A stretch of DNA of 30,557 bases from Aquificaceae bacterium (GCA_025057245.1 JANWYC010000001.1:1-30557), one strand, 5' to 3'; counted from the first letter of the stretch, positions 6,970 through 15,441 are shown. Made by a program: numbers and translations. Notes: generated by a model from the sequence alone, not told the origin.

Positions 6970-7629
6970 CTACCTAACCACTTCCCACTCAGTTATAAGA
7001 TGCTTCCCTTTCTTAAAGTTAGACCTTAGCCTCAAGTGTAGAAGATTTTTTAAACTTTTGAAGCCTTCGCCTCCCACAAGAGTAGGCACGTTCTCTCCAC
7101 CTACTATCACGGGAAGGTGTATAAGCCTTATCTCGTCCACATAACCTCTTTTGATAAACTCCCAGTTTATGGAAGCTCCACCTTCTACCATAAGGCTTTT
7201 TATTCCCCTCTCGTAAAGGGCGGGCAGTAGCTTATCAAAGTCTACCAAGTCTTCACCTACTACCATCACCTCCGCACCCAGAGCTCTTATTTTCTGCAGT
7301 TTTTCCCCTGGTGCGCGCTTTGTGGTAACTATCAAAGTAGGCGCGTCCTTTGAAAATATGTTGGCATCCAATGGCACGTTGGCAGTGGAACAAGGTATTA
7401 TTCTTGTAGGGTTTTTCCCTTCCACATACCTCACAGTAAGGCTCGGGTTGTCAGTCCTGACGGTTTCACAACCTACCATTATACCGTCCACTTTTGCTCT
7501 GGCTTCGTGAAGATACCTGTAAGCCTCTTGGTCCATTAGCGTCATAAGTTCCTTACTGGAAGCACCCCTGTATAGAGTGAGCTTTCCATCCACGCTAACC
7601 TCTGAGACTATTATCACATAAGGTCTCAT
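6970..7629 (-). CDS. RibD C-terminal-type reductase (pyrimidine/diaminopyrimidinone reductase)
   Basis: This is a stand-alone RibD_C/dihydrofolate-reductase-like protein of 219 residues without a deaminase domain. It probably reduces the ribosylamino-pyrimidinone phosphate intermediate of riboflavin synthesis with NAD(P)H, as archaeal and fungal Rib7 enzymes do. Visible features are VSVDGKLTLYRGASS at the N-terminus, the VGCETVRTDNPSLTVR segment (about 52-67), and the cofactor-binding SLMVEGGASINWEFI near 141-155. Its ATG overlaps the stop of the upstream gene (ATGA), making it the last gene of the ilvC operon. The exact substrate is not proven by sequence. Confidence 0.8.
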   Translation of the reverse strand: MRPYVIIVSEVSVDGKLTLYRGASSKELMTLMDQEAYRYLHEARAKVDGIMVGCETVRTDNPSLTVRYVEGKNPTRIIPCSTANVPLDANIFSKDAPTLIVTTKRAPGEKLQKIRALGAEVMVVGEDLVDFDKLLPALYERGIKSLMVEGGASINWEFIKRGYVDEIRLIHLPVIVGGENVPTLVGGEGFKSLKNLLHLRLRSNFKKGKHLITEWEVVR

Positions 7630-8249
7630 TCGTATTCCCTCCCATAGTGCTTGTAAAGGTAGATTATCCTCAGCATCAAAGAAGCCATGGTTAAGACCGC
7701 TATAAGTTTTATACCAAACTCCAAACCTAACGGTGAACCCACCCTTTCAAGAATTGCAAAGATTACCAGTGTTATGTGCGTCTCTGGGCGTCCAAAAAAG
7801 CCTACGCCTTCAAGTGGGTCTTTTATCTTACCCTTTACCCTCTCTTTGTAGCCTACCTCCGCATAGACCACCGGTTTTATGAAAGAATGAAGCATAGAGC
7901 TGGTAACCACGGTTATGGCAGTCAGTGGTCCTGCGTAAACGTAACCAACCGCGCCGAGAACAAAACCGTCTACCCACTTGTCTGCCAGCCAATCAAAAAT
8001 GGCACCGAATTTAGAAGCCTTGTCAGAAAGCCTTGCCACTACGCCATCCGCTAAATCAAATAAACCTGATATTAAGAGCAAGACCGCACCAGTAATTAGC
8101 TTCTCGTGGTAAAAAGCGTAGGCGGATGCCATTCCGAAGGCTATGGAAAGTATGGTTATAAAGTTGGGTGGTAGGTGAAGCCTATGAAGGGCAACCCCCA
8201 CCGGCGCATACACCTTTTTAAAGGCATCCCTTCTTTTTGTCAGGTTCAT
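7626..8249 (-). CDS. CDP-alcohol phosphatidyltransferase family membrane protein
   Basis: This integral membrane enzyme moves a phosphatidyl group from CDP-diacylglycerol to an alcohol. It has 207 residues with several hydrophobic helices. The complete family signature D-x2-DG-x2-AR-x8-G-x3-D-x3-D is present: Asp65, Asp68-Gly69, Ala72-Arg73, Gly82, Asp86, Asp90. The overall look (short cytosolic N-terminus, [10 protein letters not shown] before the second helix) is closest, from memory, to archaetidylinositol/phosphatidylinositol phosphate synthases rather than to PgsA or PssA. That assignment is inference. It overlaps ilvC upstream and the reductase downstream by 4 bases each. Confidence 0.85.
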   Translation of the reverse strand: MNLTKRRDAFKKVYAPVGVALHRLHLPPNFITILSIAFGMASAYAFYHEKLITGAVLLLISGLFDLADGVVARLSDKASKFGAIFDWLADKWVDGFVLGAVGYVYAGPLTAITVVTSSMLHSFIKPVVYAEVGYKERVKGKIKDPLEGVGFFGRPETHITLVIFAILERVGSPLGLEFGIKLIAVLTMASLMLRIIYLYKHYGREYE

Positions 8250-9247
8250 TTAAGCTCCTTACTAGTTATCCAAGGCATCATCCTTCTTAGTTGTTCTCCT
8301 ACCTTCTCTATGGTGTGCTGTCTGTCCCTTTCCAACAATGCGTTAAAGACTGGTCTACCTGCTTGGTTCTCTAATATCCACTCTCTGGCAAATTCACCCC
8401 TCTGTATTTCTTTGAGAAATTCTCCCATCAAAGGCTTAACCACTTGGTATATCCTGTCTCCGCGCGTTACATCTCCGTATTTTGCGGTGTCCGATATGGA
8501 ATACCTCATGCCCGCTATACCATACTGGTATATAAGGTCTACGATTAATTTCAGCTCATGAAGGCATTCAAAGTATGCTACCTCAGGTTGATAGCCTGCT
8601 TCGACCAAGGTCTCAAACCCAGCCTTTATGAGAGCGGTTACACCGCCACACAAAACTGACTGCTCGCCAAAAAGGTCCGTCTCCGTCTCCTCTTTAAAGG
8701 TGGTCTCTATAACACCAGCCCTCGTAGAGCCTATAGCCTTTGCGTAAGCCAAAGCCTTATCCATGCACGTGCCAGATGCATCTTGATAAACAGCCACCAA
8801 AGCTGGAACACCTTTGCCCTCTTCATACATCCACCTTACCAAATGTCCTGGTCCCTTAGGTGCAACCATAAACACATCCACATCCCTTGGTGGCACGATT
8901 TGTTTAAAGTGGATGTTAAAACCGTGAGCGAAGGCTAAGGTTTTGGAGCTGTCTATAAGAGGCTCTACGCTCTCCTTGTATATTTGTGGTTGAACCGTGT
9001 CTGGTGTTAGAAACATTATAATGTCAGCCTCTTCTACCGCCTTTTCTGGTTTAAGAACAGGAAAGCCGTCCGCCAGAGCTTTAGCTTTTGACTTACTCCC
9101 TTCGTAAAGACCTATGATAACCCTTACACCGCTGTCCCTTAGGTTTAGAGCGTGAGCATGCCCCTGACTTCCGTAACCTATTATGGCTACAGTCTTGCCT
9201 ATAAGTGGTTCAAGGCTTGCATCCTCTTCATAATATACCTTTGCCAT
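8246..9247 (-). CDS. ilvC: Ketol-acid reductoisomerase, class I
   Basis: IlvC isomerises and reduces acetolactate or acetohydroxybutyrate in valine, leucine and isoleucine synthesis, using Mg2+ and a nicotinamide cofactor. The protein has 333 residues, standard for class I. The Rossmann motif [17 protein letters not shown] (24-40) is followed by the cofactor-specificity loop GLYEGSKS (46-53), in which Glu49 is unusual. Metal ligands lie in [14 protein letters not shown] and in the FECLHELKL segment. A start 7 codons upstream (9268) is possible, but [10 protein letters not shown] at 9247 is the family N-terminus and has GGAGGAAAAAG just before it. It is the first gene of a three-gene overlapping operon. 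Confidence 0.96.
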   Translation of the reverse strand: MAKVYYEEDASLEPLIGKTVAIIGYGSQGHAHALNLRDSGVRVIIGLYEGSKSKAKALADGFPVLKPEKAVEEADIIMFLTPDTVQPQIYKESVEPLIDSSKTLAFAHGFNIHFKQIVPPRDVDVFMVAPKGPGHLVRWMYEEGKGVPALVAVYQDASGTCMDKALAYAKAIGSTRAGVIETTFKEETETDLFGEQSVLCGGVTALIKAGFETLVEAGYQPEVAYFECLHELKLIVDLIYQYGIAGMRYSISDTAKYGDVTRGDRIYQVVKPLMGEFLKEIQRGEFAREWILENQAGRPVFNALLERDRQHTIEKVGEQLRRMMPWITSKELK

Positions 9248-9276
9248 CTTTTTCCTCCAGATAAGCAATTATAACA

Positions 9277-9732
9277 CTACTTTTCAAACCTGAAGAAGAC
9301 AGACAAACTATCCTTACCCATTTTGTAACGATTTATGAGAAGTTTTTCTAAAAACTGCCTTGGTATTTTCCTATAAGACTCTGTCAAAGACACCGCCTTC
9401 ATAACTTCCATACCAACATACTCTCCATCTAACCTAAAGGCATCAAGTTTCAGTATATCCTCAAGCCCAGCCTTTGAAAGCACCTTGAAAAAGACCCACT
9501 GACTCTGGTTTTCTCTGTCTTTTTTCACACCCCCACCTTCGGAGAGCCTAACTTCAACTTTCCTGTTCCAGAACAGCACGCGTCTATTAATGAATATCCT
9601 GAGTATGCCTTCCTTTATCTCAAAGTCAAGCTCAGGATAAGCTGTGGCAAGCTCTTGTGCACTTAGTTTTATCTCAAGCTCTGTATCTATCAGATTCCCA
9701 AAGTTCATAAGGTCTTCTATGAACACACCCAT
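9277..9732 (-). CDS. Conserved-looking protein of unknown function
   Basis: I do not recognise this 151-residue protein. The chosen start gives MGVFIEDLMNFGNLIDTE; an upstream ATG at 9786 would add 18 residues but would overlap the divergent gene. It is mixed alpha/beta and charged, with no signal peptide or membrane segment. An amphipathic strand-rich centre (EGILRIFINRRVLFWNRK) is followed by a basic C-terminal part. No Shine-Dalgarno is visible; AT-rich TATATTTTAAA lies directly upstream. It is divergent from the diguanylate cyclase, so the two promoters overlap within about 25 bases. It ends 29 bases before the ilvC start and could be co-transcribed with ilvC. Confidence 0.7.
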   Translation of the reverse strand: MGVFIEDLMNFGNLIDTELEIKLSAQELATAYPELDFEIKEGILRIFINRRVLFWNRKVEVRLSEGGGVKKDRENQSQWVFFKVLSKAGLEDILKLDAFRLDGEYVGMEVMKAVSLTESYRKIPRQFLEKLLINRYKMGKDSLSVFFRFEK

Positions 9733-9742
9733 GGGTTTAAAA

Positions 9743-9748
9743 TATAAT
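9743..9748 (+). promoter_or_regulatory. Predicted -10 of the diguanylate cyclase gene
   Basis: TATAAT ends 7 bases before the ATG at 9756, with no Shine-Dalgarno in front. This is again a leaderless arrangement, and it sits back to back with the promoter region of the divergent unknown gene. Confidence 0.5.
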
Positions 9749-9755
9749 CTAAGAT

Positions 9756-10775
9756 ATGGAGGAATGTAAGCTATACCACAAAACACTAGAAGGAATACCC
9801 CTCACGGATGTTGAGGTAAAACTGCTGGGGGATATTATAAGAGAAGAGCTGAAGTTTCTAGTACGGAACAACATCCTACCCACGCCTAAGAATTACGAGA
9901 AATGGTTTGTGGTTTTCTGCATTGCTTATGAAATGCTGGGAGAACTGCCATCTGACGAAAAACTTTTAGAACTTTACAATAGTGTGCATAGAGTTGATAA
10001 ATTAAGCGATATAAGATTTGATGTAGGTGTGTCGCTGGAAGCTCTTTCCAAAATTGCTAAAGATTTTCACAATATGATTAGAGAACACAAGGAATACGTT
10101 CACAGTAAGGAGCAAGAGCTATCCAGCATGGAAGTGGATATTTCTGGGGATAACCTTTCAAGGGTTTTGCTTGAACTCCTTAAAAGTGTCAAGGAAATAA
10201 GATACCAAAACGAAAAATATATAAGAAAAATAGAAGAACAACAACGTATTATAAAAGAACTGAAGGATAAGATAGAGCAAGTAGAAAATGAAGCTAACAT
10301 AGACCACCTCACTCAAGCATACAACAGACGTTCTTTTGAAAGAGCTCTTAGAGACTCCTTTGAAGAGTTCAAAAATGGAAGCATGCCCTTTTGTCTCGTG
10401 CTAATTGACTTGGACGGCTTTAAACCTATAAACGACAACTACGGACATAACATAGGTGATTTAGTGCTTAGAAAAGTAGCCCAAACCCTGAGGCAAGGTC
10501 TTAGAGCGCGTGACGTGCTGGCAAGATGGGGGGGTGACGAGTTTGCTATAATCATGCCTAACACGCAAAAAACGCAAGCCTTAAGAGTTGCGGAAAGACT
10601 AAAGAAAACAATTGAAGATTTGGATATTATCATAGAGGGGGAGAGACTAACGCTGTCTTTCAGCTACGGCGTTGTAGAAGTCAGTGAAAAATATAAAGAT
10701 GTAGGGGAGATGATTGAGGAAGCGGACAGACTTATGTATGAGCAAAAGAGAAGCAGGAAGGTTGGAAAGGTTTAG
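9756..10775 (+). CDS. Diguanylate cyclase (GGDEF domain)
   Basis: The protein makes cyclic di-GMP from two GTP. It has 339 residues: an N-terminal helical domain (about 1-110, containing PTPKNYEKWFVVFCIAYE, a pattern seen before GGDEF domains of sensor cyclases), a long coiled coil rich in Lys/Glu (about 110-185), and a GGDEF domain (about 185-339). The active-site motif is intact (GGDEF at 259-263, in RWGGDEFAI). An RxxD inhibitory site is present at 250-253 (RARD), so product feedback inhibition is expected. There is no transmembrane segment; it is probably cytosolic and activated by coiled-coil dimerisation. The signal sensed is unknown. Confidence 0.93.
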   Translation: MEECKLYHKTLEGIPLTDVEVKLLGDIIREELKFLVRNNILPTPKNYEKWFVVFCIAYEMLGELPSDEKLLELYNSVHRVDKLSDIRFDVGVSLEALSKIAKDFHNMIREHKEYVHSKEQELSSMEVDISGDNLSRVLLELLKSVKEIRYQNEKYIRKIEEQQRIIKELKDKIEQVENEANIDHLTQAYNRRSFERALRDSFEEFKNGSMPFCLVLIDLDGFKPINDNYGHNIGDLVLRKVAQTLRQGLRARDVLARWGGDEFAIIMPNTQKTQALRVAERLKKTIEDLDIIIEGERLTLSFSYGVVEVSEKYKDVGEMIEEADRLMYEQKRSRKVGKV

Positions 10776-10799
10776 ACTTTTCTGTTTTGTGTGCTAACT

Positions 10800-10837
10800 G
10801 CTATATTTATAAGCTATGGCTATATTTATAAGCTATG
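10800..10837 (+). repeat. Perfect 2 x 19-bp tandem duplication of a promoter/start unit
   Basis: GCTATATTTATAAGCTATG occurs twice back to back (10800-10818 and 10819-10837). Each copy has a TATATT hexamer, an 8-base spacer and an ATG. The second ATG (10835) starts the molybdopterin oxidoreductase. The first (10816) opens a different frame of 37 codons that ends inside that gene. A 19-bp shift necessarily puts the two ATGs out of frame. Confidence 0.85.
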
Positions 10838-11425
10838 AAGAGGATAGTAAGCCCCATAAATCAAAGAGAAGACCGCCTTCCACCTGGGCAGAGGTGGATA
10901 AGCTCGCCCATAGTTTACGACATAGTTGACCACATACCCGAATGGGACATAGGCAAATACAGGTTCAAAGTCTTCGGACTGGTGGAAAATCCGCTTGAGC
11001 TTAACTACGAGGAGCTTCTCAAAATGCCCTCAGTTGAACTAATTGCGGACTTTCACTGCGTAACTCGCTGGAGCGTAAAGGACATACTGTGGGAAGGCAT
11101 TCAGACCTCCTCTCTCCTTAGCCTTGCAAAACCAAAGGGAGAGGCAAGGTATGTTATGGTTCATTCCCTTGATGGATATACCACCAACATGCCCTTAGAG
11201 TATCTTCTTTACGAGGATAGCTTGCTGGCATACAAGATGAATGGACAGACCATTCCTCTCAGGCACGGATATCCTCTTAGACTTATAGTGCCCAGGCTGT
11301 ATGCTTGGAAAAGTGCCAAGTATGTTTGGGGTATTGAGCTCTTAGCGAAGGATGCACCAGGATACTGGGAGCAGAGAGGCTACAACATGAGGGGAGACCC
11401 GTGGAAAGAGGAACGATATTGGTAA
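10835..11425 (+). CDS. Sulfite-oxidase-like molybdopterin oxidoreductase
   Basis: A single-domain member of the sulfite oxidase/MsrP (YedY) molybdenum-cofactor fold, 196 residues and shorter than full sulfite oxidases. The molybdenum-ligating cysteine is Cys75 in ADFHCVTRWSVKDILWEG. Other family segments are FKVFGLVENPLELNYEELL near the N-terminus, GYTTNMPLEYLLYEDSLLA, and the cofactor-binding HGYPLRLIVPRLYAWKSAKY. No signal peptide or Tat motif is visible, so it seems cytoplasmic. The substrate is unknown. Translation begins in the second copy of a 19-bp tandem repeat, without a Shine-Dalgarno. Its last codons overlap the start of the pseudouridine synthase gene. Confidence 0.88.
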   Translation: MKRIVSPINQREDRLPPGQRWISSPIVYDIVDHIPEWDIGKYRFKVFGLVENPLELNYEELLKMPSVELIADFHCVTRWSVKDILWEGIQTSSLLSLAKPKGEARYVMVHSLDGYTTNMPLEYLLYEDSLLAYKMNGQTIPLRHGYPLRLIVPRLYAWKSAKYVWGIELLAKDAPGYWEQRGYNMRGDPWKEERYW

Positions 11426-12150
11426 GGCTAAACCGTTACATCTCCATGTGCGGTATAGCATCCAGAAGAAAGGCGGAAGAGCTAATACTTCAGGGAAAGG
11501 TAAAGGTCAACGGTCTGGTGGTAAAGGAGTTAGGCTGGAGGGTAGACCCTCAAAAGGATGTGGTAGAAGTGGAAAGCATAGAGGTAAAACCCATTAGAAA
11601 AAGATACATTGTGCTCTACAAACCATGCTGTTATATTACCGCCCTCGGAGAGTCAAAAGACAACAAGAAAACCATTCAAGAGCTTCTAAAAGACATTCCT
11701 GAAAGGGTGTATCCCGCAGGCAGGCTTGACTACAACGCGGAGGGTTTGCTCATTCTTACCAACGACGGAGAGTTAGCTCACAAAATTATGCATCCAAGAC
11801 ATAAACTACCTAAGACCTATCTTGTGTGGGTAAGCGGGAAGGTGAGCTTGCAGACCATAGAGAGCATGAAAAGGGGCGCTACGCTTGAAGACGGCTTTGC
11901 TAAGCCGGATAGAGTGAAACTGATTGAACACGAAAGGGACAAGAGCCTTCTTGAAATAGTTTTCCACGAAGGTAGAAAACATATAGTAAAAAGGTTCGTA
12001 TCTCACTTCGGACACAAGGTTACTAGACTGAAAAGAACCGCCATAGGTCCTATTAGTCTGGAGGGCATGAAGCCGGGTCAGTGGAGGGACATGAAGGCAG
12101 AGGAGCTAAAAAAACTTAAAATCGCTTTGGGTTTAAACAGGAGGTCTTAA
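11419..12150 (+). CDS. rRNA pseudouridine synthase, RsuA/RluB/RluE family
   Basis: It converts specific uridines of rRNA to pseudouridine. An N-terminal S4 RNA-binding domain (about 1-60: VRLNRYISMCGIASRRKAEE) precedes the catalytic domain with GRLDYNAEGLLILTNDG, where Asp104 is the nucleophile. The HEGRKHIVKRF segment is typical of the RluB branch. I place the start at TTG 11419 because AAAGAGGA lies 6 bases before it and the protein then begins at the S4 domain; GTG at 11401 would add six residues. The start overlaps the end of the upstream gene, suggesting coupling. The target is probably 23S rRNA near position 2605, by family only. Confidence 0.92.
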   Translation: MVRLNRYISMCGIASRRKAEELILQGKVKVNGLVVKELGWRVDPQKDVVEVESIEVKPIRKRYIVLYKPCCYITALGESKDNKKTIQELLKDIPERVYPAGRLDYNAEGLLILTNDGELAHKIMHPRHKLPKTYLVWVSGKVSLQTIESMKRGATLEDGFAKPDRVKLIEHERDKSLLEIVFHEGRKHIVKRFVSHFGHKVTRLKRTAIGPISLEGMKPGQWRDMKAEELKKLKIALGLNRRS

Positions 12151-12151
12151 G

Positions 12152-12535
12152 ATGGAGAGTCTGCTAAAGCTTGTAGCTCTCTTTTTAGCACTCTTCTTCG
12201 GTTTTATGTTCCTTCTAAGGCTCTACGCAACGAAAAGGAGTAAGGAGATGCAAGGAAAAGCCTTTACACAGTTAAGAGACGGCGTGGTTTATTTCTACTC
12301 AGAGCGCTGTGGTGCTTGCAAGCTTATGAAACCGGAGGTGGAAAGGCTTAAAGAAAAGGTTCAGGTTCTGGAGATGGACGTGAGCAGACCGGAAGGGTTC
12401 AAACTGGCTCAGGAGCTCGGAGTTATGGCAACACCTACCACTGTGGTGGTGAAGGATGGTATAATTAGGAAGGTCTTTGTAGGTGTGGTAAAATATCAGA
12501 AGTTATTAAAGGAGGCTTTGGATGTTAAGGGGTAG
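12152..12535 (+). CDS. Membrane-anchored thioredoxin-like protein
   Basis: The 127 residues form one N-terminal membrane helix (about 5-25, LLKLVALFLALFFGFMFLL) and a thioredoxin fold. The redox motif is ERCGACKLMKPE with Cys53 and Cys56, and a cis-proline loop MATPTTVVV follows at the expected place. The domain may face the periplasm or the cytoplasm; the basic stretch after the helix (RLYATKRSKE) favours a cytoplasmic domain. CGAC is an uncommon active-site pair compared with CGPC. It starts one base after the rluB-type stop, with ACAGGAGG upstream, and belongs to that operon. Confidence 0.88.
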   Translation: MESLLKLVALFLALFFGFMFLLRLYATKRSKEMQGKAFTQLRDGVVYFYSERCGACKLMKPEVERLKEKVQVLEMDVSRPEGFKLAQELGVMATPTTVVVKDGIIRKVFVGVVKYQKLLKEALDVKG

Positions 12536-12602
12536 AGAGGTGGGTTTGACGGTGAATGGGGGCTTTTTTAAAAAAGGAACTAAAAAACTTACGGAGGTGT
12601 GA
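12522..12602 (+). CDS. Candidate 26-residue small protein between thioredoxin and transaldolase
   Basis: An ATG inside the last codons of the thioredoxin gene follows AAAGGAGG (12508-12515) at ideal distance. The frame runs 26 codons, beginning MLRGREVGLTVNGG and ending TKKLTEV, and stops 3 bases before the transaldolase ATG. It contains a 14-bp perfect palindrome CTTTTTTAAAAAAG (12563-12576). It may be a real small protein or a coupling device carrying ribosomes to the next gene. No family is recognised. Confidence 0.4.
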   Translation: MLRGREVGLTVNGGFFKKGTKKLTEV

Positions 12603-12605
12603 AAG

Positions 12606-13262
12606 ATGCAGTTCTTCCTTGACACTGGTAACGTGGAGGAGATAAGACAGGCACTGGATTGGGGAATATTGGACGGTGTTACCACCAATCCTACGCTCAT
12701 AGCAAAGACAGGAAGACCCTTCCTTGAGGTAGCTAAGGAAATACTCAAGTTGGTAGACGGTCCAGTTAGCTTGGAAACGGTCTCGCCAGATGCGGATGGT
12801 ATGGTAAAGGAAGGTAAGATGCTGGCAGAGTTGGGAGACAACGTGGTAGTTAAAATACCCATGACGCCAGAAGGCATGAAGGCAGTCGCACGCCTGGAGT
12901 CTGAGGGCATACCTACCAACGTAACGCTTATTTTCTCGCCTTCTCAGGCTCTTATAGCGGCAAAGGTAGGAGCCTCCTATGTCTCACCCTTCGTAGGTAG
13001 GGTGGACGATGTTTCCAACGACGGCATGAAGCTTATAAGGGACATAAAGACCATTTTTGACAACTACAACATAACGGAGACTGAGATTATCGTCGCCAGC
13101 GCGAGACATCCTATGCATGTGGTAGAAGCTGCCTTAATAGGTGCGGATATATGCACCATGCCCTTTGATGTGATGAAAAAACTCTTTCAGCATCCTCTCA
13201 CAGATAGAGGTATAGAGCTCTTCCTCAAGGATTGGGAGAAGGTGCCAGGTAAGCCCTTTTAA
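12606..13262 (+). CDS. tal: Transaldolase / fructose-6-phosphate aldolase-like, small subfamily
   Basis: The 218-residue length and [20 protein letters not shown] identify the short TalC/MipB subfamily. These TIM-barrel enzymes transfer dihydroxyacetone units in the pentose phosphate pathway, or in a few cases cleave fructose-6-phosphate. The Schiff-base lysine is Lys83 in [25 protein letters not shown] and [11 protein letters not shown] are also conserved. A GGAGG (12593-12597) precedes the ATG by 8 bases. Most bacterial members act as transaldolases, hence the label. The gene ends tail to tail with rseP, their stop codons sharing TTAA. Confidence 0.93.
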   Translation: MQFFLDTGNVEEIRQALDWGILDGVTTNPTLIAKTGRPFLEVAKEILKLVDGPVSLETVSPDADGMVKEGKMLAELGDNVVVKIPMTPEGMKAVARLESEGIPTNVTLIFSPSQALIAAKVGASYVSPFVGRVDDVSNDGMKLIRDIKTIFDNYNITETEIIVASARHPMHVVEAALIGADICTMPFDVMKKLFQHPLTDRGIELFLKDWEKVPGKPF

Positions 13263-14554
13263 AACTTTCCACCGCTAAGTATTCTGAGAATATCGTTGAT
13301 TATGACAAAGCCCGCAAGGACTATGACGATGGCATAACCTGCCTTTATCCACGCTTCTTTGAACTTAGGAGAGAGCGGTCTTCTCAGAACGGACTCTATC
13401 AGAAAAAGTAGTATTAAACCGCCGTCAAGGACCGGCAGTGGTATAAGGTTAAATATGGCAAGCTGGATGGAGATAAAAGCCATCATACCTATGAATGGAA
13501 GGACGCCTTGCTGAGCGGATTCTCCCGCAAGCTGGGCTATAGCTATGGGACCTCCGAGATTCTTCACGGATATACTTCCTGTTATAAGACTCCACACAGC
13601 CTTGATGGATAAAACCGTTAGAGTATAGGTCCTTTCTACGCCTTCTATCAAAACATCGAGCATACCCTTGTCTATCAACACGGTTTCCACGTAAGGTGTT
13701 ATACCTATTAAAGGTGTCTTTGTTTGTGGGTCAATCTTGGGAACTAAAGTCTTCTCCTCCACTTGAGAACCTCTTTTCAGAACTATGGTTATGGGTTTAT
13801 CCCCAGAAGCTCTTATTGCTTTTACTAACTCGTGCCAGCTTCTTACTTCCGCTCCGTTTACGCTCAGCACCCTATCTCCCCTTTGCAGTCCCACTTGGTA
13901 AGCTGGGCTATCCTTTATCACGCTACCTATGGCAGGTGGAAGGTATGGCTCCGCACCAAAGCCCCCCGCACGGCTTATGCCTTCTTGTGCAAACAGTTTT
14001 ACCTCCTTTCCTTCCCTCAACACCTTAACCTCCCAGTTTTTGTTCAGTATGTTCCTGAAGACCGCTCTTTCTATGTCCTTCCATTTTTCCACTCTCTTGG
14101 AGTTTATCTCCAATATCAGGTCTCCCTCTCGTATGCCCATCCTGTGAGCAAAGCTGTTTTCTACCACATGACCCACTACGGGCTTTTCAAAAAGGTGCTT
14201 AGGCACTTCTCTGTTGAAAGCGGATAGTAGGACAAAAAGAAGCAACGCAAGAATTACGTTAAAAAGTGGTCCACCAAAGGCTATGAGTATTTTCTGCCAA
14301 TTAGGTTTAGAAGAGAAGGCTCTTGAGTCCTGAAGGGACTCCTCCTCTCCGTATAACTTTACAAAACCACCCAAAGGGATAGCGGATAATCTATACTCTG
14401 TCTCTCCCACGCTTTTCCTTACTAAAACGGGACCAAAGCCTACGGAGAACACTTCAACCTTTACACCAAACAGTTTAGCCATAAGAAAGTGCCCAAGCTC
14501 GTGAAACCATATAAGAACACCTACAAGAACGATAAAAGCCAACAGGTATTCCAT
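13259..14554 (-). CDS. rseP: Site-2 intramembrane zinc protease (RseP-like)
   Basis: It cuts membrane-bound substrates such as anti-sigma factors within the membrane. The 431 residues show HELGH at 18-22 in the first transmembrane helix (zinc site and catalytic Glu19), two PDZ domains ([19 protein letters not shown] and [20 protein letters not shown]), and the third zinc-ligand motif [11 protein letters not shown] in the C-terminal membrane part. All catalytic parts are intact. AAAGGAGG precedes the ATG. It follows yjbQ by one base and is the last gene of the V4R-yjbQ-rseP unit. No anti-sigma gene is nearby, so its substrate here is unknown. Confidence 0.95.
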   Translation of the reverse strand: MEYLLAFIVLVGVLIWFHELGHFLMAKLFGVKVEVFSVGFGPVLVRKSVGETEYRLSAIPLGGFVKLYGEEESLQDSRAFSSKPNWQKILIAFGGPLFNVILALLLFVLLSAFNREVPKHLFEKPVVGHVVENSFAHRMGIREGDLILEINSKRVEKWKDIERAVFRNILNKNWEVKVLREGKEVKLFAQEGISRAGGFGAEPYLPPAIGSVIKDSPAYQVGLQRGDRVLSVNGAEVRSWHELVKAIRASGDKPITIVLKRGSQVEEKTLVPKIDPQTKTPLIGITPYVETVLIDKGMLDVLIEGVERTYTLTVLSIKAVWSLITGSISVKNLGGPIAIAQLAGESAQQGVLPFIGMMAFISIQLAIFNLIPLPVLDGGLILLFLIESVLRRPLSPKFKEAWIKAGYAIVIVLAGFVIINDILRILSGGKF

Positions 14555-14555
14555 A

Positions 14556-14954
14556 TTATTCCTCCTTTATCACCTTAACCACCACCTTCCTCTCCCTCGG
14601 ACCGTCAAATTCAGCCAGAAATATGGACTCCCAAGTGCCTAAAAGGAGCTCTCCGTTTTCTATTGGTATGACCCTTGAGTTCCCTATTATGGCACTTCTT
14701 ATGTGCGCCGCAGAGTTGCCTTCTCCGTGAGCGTAGCTGTCGTTCCACGGTATGAGCTTTTCCACTGAGTAAGCTATATCTTTTACCACGTCTGGGTCTG
14801 CACCCTCGTTGATAAAAACGCAGGCGGTTGTGTGTGGAACGTATATCACGCATATGCCAGAGTTTACACCAGAAGACTTTACTACCTCTCTAACCTGACT
14901 GGTAATGTTAACAAAACTGGTATGCTTAGTAGTTCTTACCCTTATAACAGCCAT
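14556..14954 (-). CDS. YjbQ/UPF0047 family protein
   Basis: The 132 residues match the small YjbQ family in full: HTSFVNITSQV, CVIYVPHTTACVFINE, the conserved WNDSYAHGEGNSAAHIRSA histidine region, and GTWESIFLAEFDGPRERKV at the end. The family forms trimers with a metal-binding His cluster; some members have weak thiamin-phosphate synthase activity, but the physiological role is not settled. It sits between the V4R protein and rseP with near-zero spacing, so the three are likely co-transcribed without an obvious functional link. Confidence 0.93.
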   Translation of the reverse strand: MAVIRVRTTKHTSFVNITSQVREVVKSSGVNSGICVIYVPHTTACVFINEGADPDVVKDIAYSVEKLIPWNDSYAHGEGNSAAHIRSAIIGNSRVIPIENGELLLGTWESIFLAEFDGPRERKVVVKVIKEE

Positions 14955-14955
14955 G

Positions 14956-15441
14956 CTATTTAAGGTTTATTTTAAATTTACACCTATCGTATCCCTGTGC
15001 TTTGCAGGCAATTTCTTTAACGCTTAGCTTTTTTTCCAAAAGCTCGCTGAGAAAACCCTCAAAAAAGCCCGCCATAGGTTCACAAGTAGGTTCACCGCTC
15101 TCCCCAACTGCTTCCACCAGTATGGAACCATCCACTCTTATTTCCATACTATCAAGGTCATACTCAAAGGCATCAAGAAGTCTTGAAGACTCCGCTATAA
15201 CAGTTAGCACGTCCAACGCTTCGTCAAGTCTGTCCGTATATATGCCGTAACGCTCCTTGAGTATCCTTGCACCCTTCCTACCACCGTACTCGGTAGCCTT
15301 TTTTATTACCTTGTCTATACCCAACCTACTTAGCTTATGCAGGTCCCTGTATCCATCAACCAGAGCGGCCCGGTGCACCAACACAGACTCCCTTTCAATA
15401 GCCTCCGCCAGAGCTCTAAACTTGTCCTTTAAGTATTCCAT
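14956..15441 (-). CDS. V4R-domain protein
   Basis: The 161-residue protein ends in a V4R (4-vinyl reductase) domain. The diagnostic C-terminal pattern is CEPMAGFFEGFLSELL followed by EIACKAQGYDRCKFKI, with cysteines that may bind a metal. V4R domains bind small hydrophobic ligands in regulators, tetrapyrrole biosynthesis proteins and TRAPP-like proteins. The N-terminal half is helical (EYLKDKFRALAEAIERES) without a DNA-binding motif, so it may be a ligand sensor that works through a partner. GGAAGGA at 15447-15453 is its ribosome binding site. It is the first gene of its operon. Confidence 0.82.
   Translation of the reverse strand: MEYLKDKFRALAEAIERESVLVHRAALVDGYRDLHKLSRLGIDKVIKKATEYGGRKGARILKERYGIYTDRLDEALDVLTVIAESSRLLDAFEYDLDSMEIRVDGSILVEAVGESGEPTCEPMAGFFEGFLSELLEKKLSVKEIACKAQGYDRCKFKINLK

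Noticed and set aside
9733..9786. Start of the unknown minus-strand gene at 9786
   Set aside because: It would overlap the first codons and promoter of the divergent diguanylate cyclase; the ATG at 9732 avoids this.
13696..14227. Several open frames antisense to rseP
   Set aside because: Shadows of a long GC-biased gene with intact catalytic motifs on the other strand.
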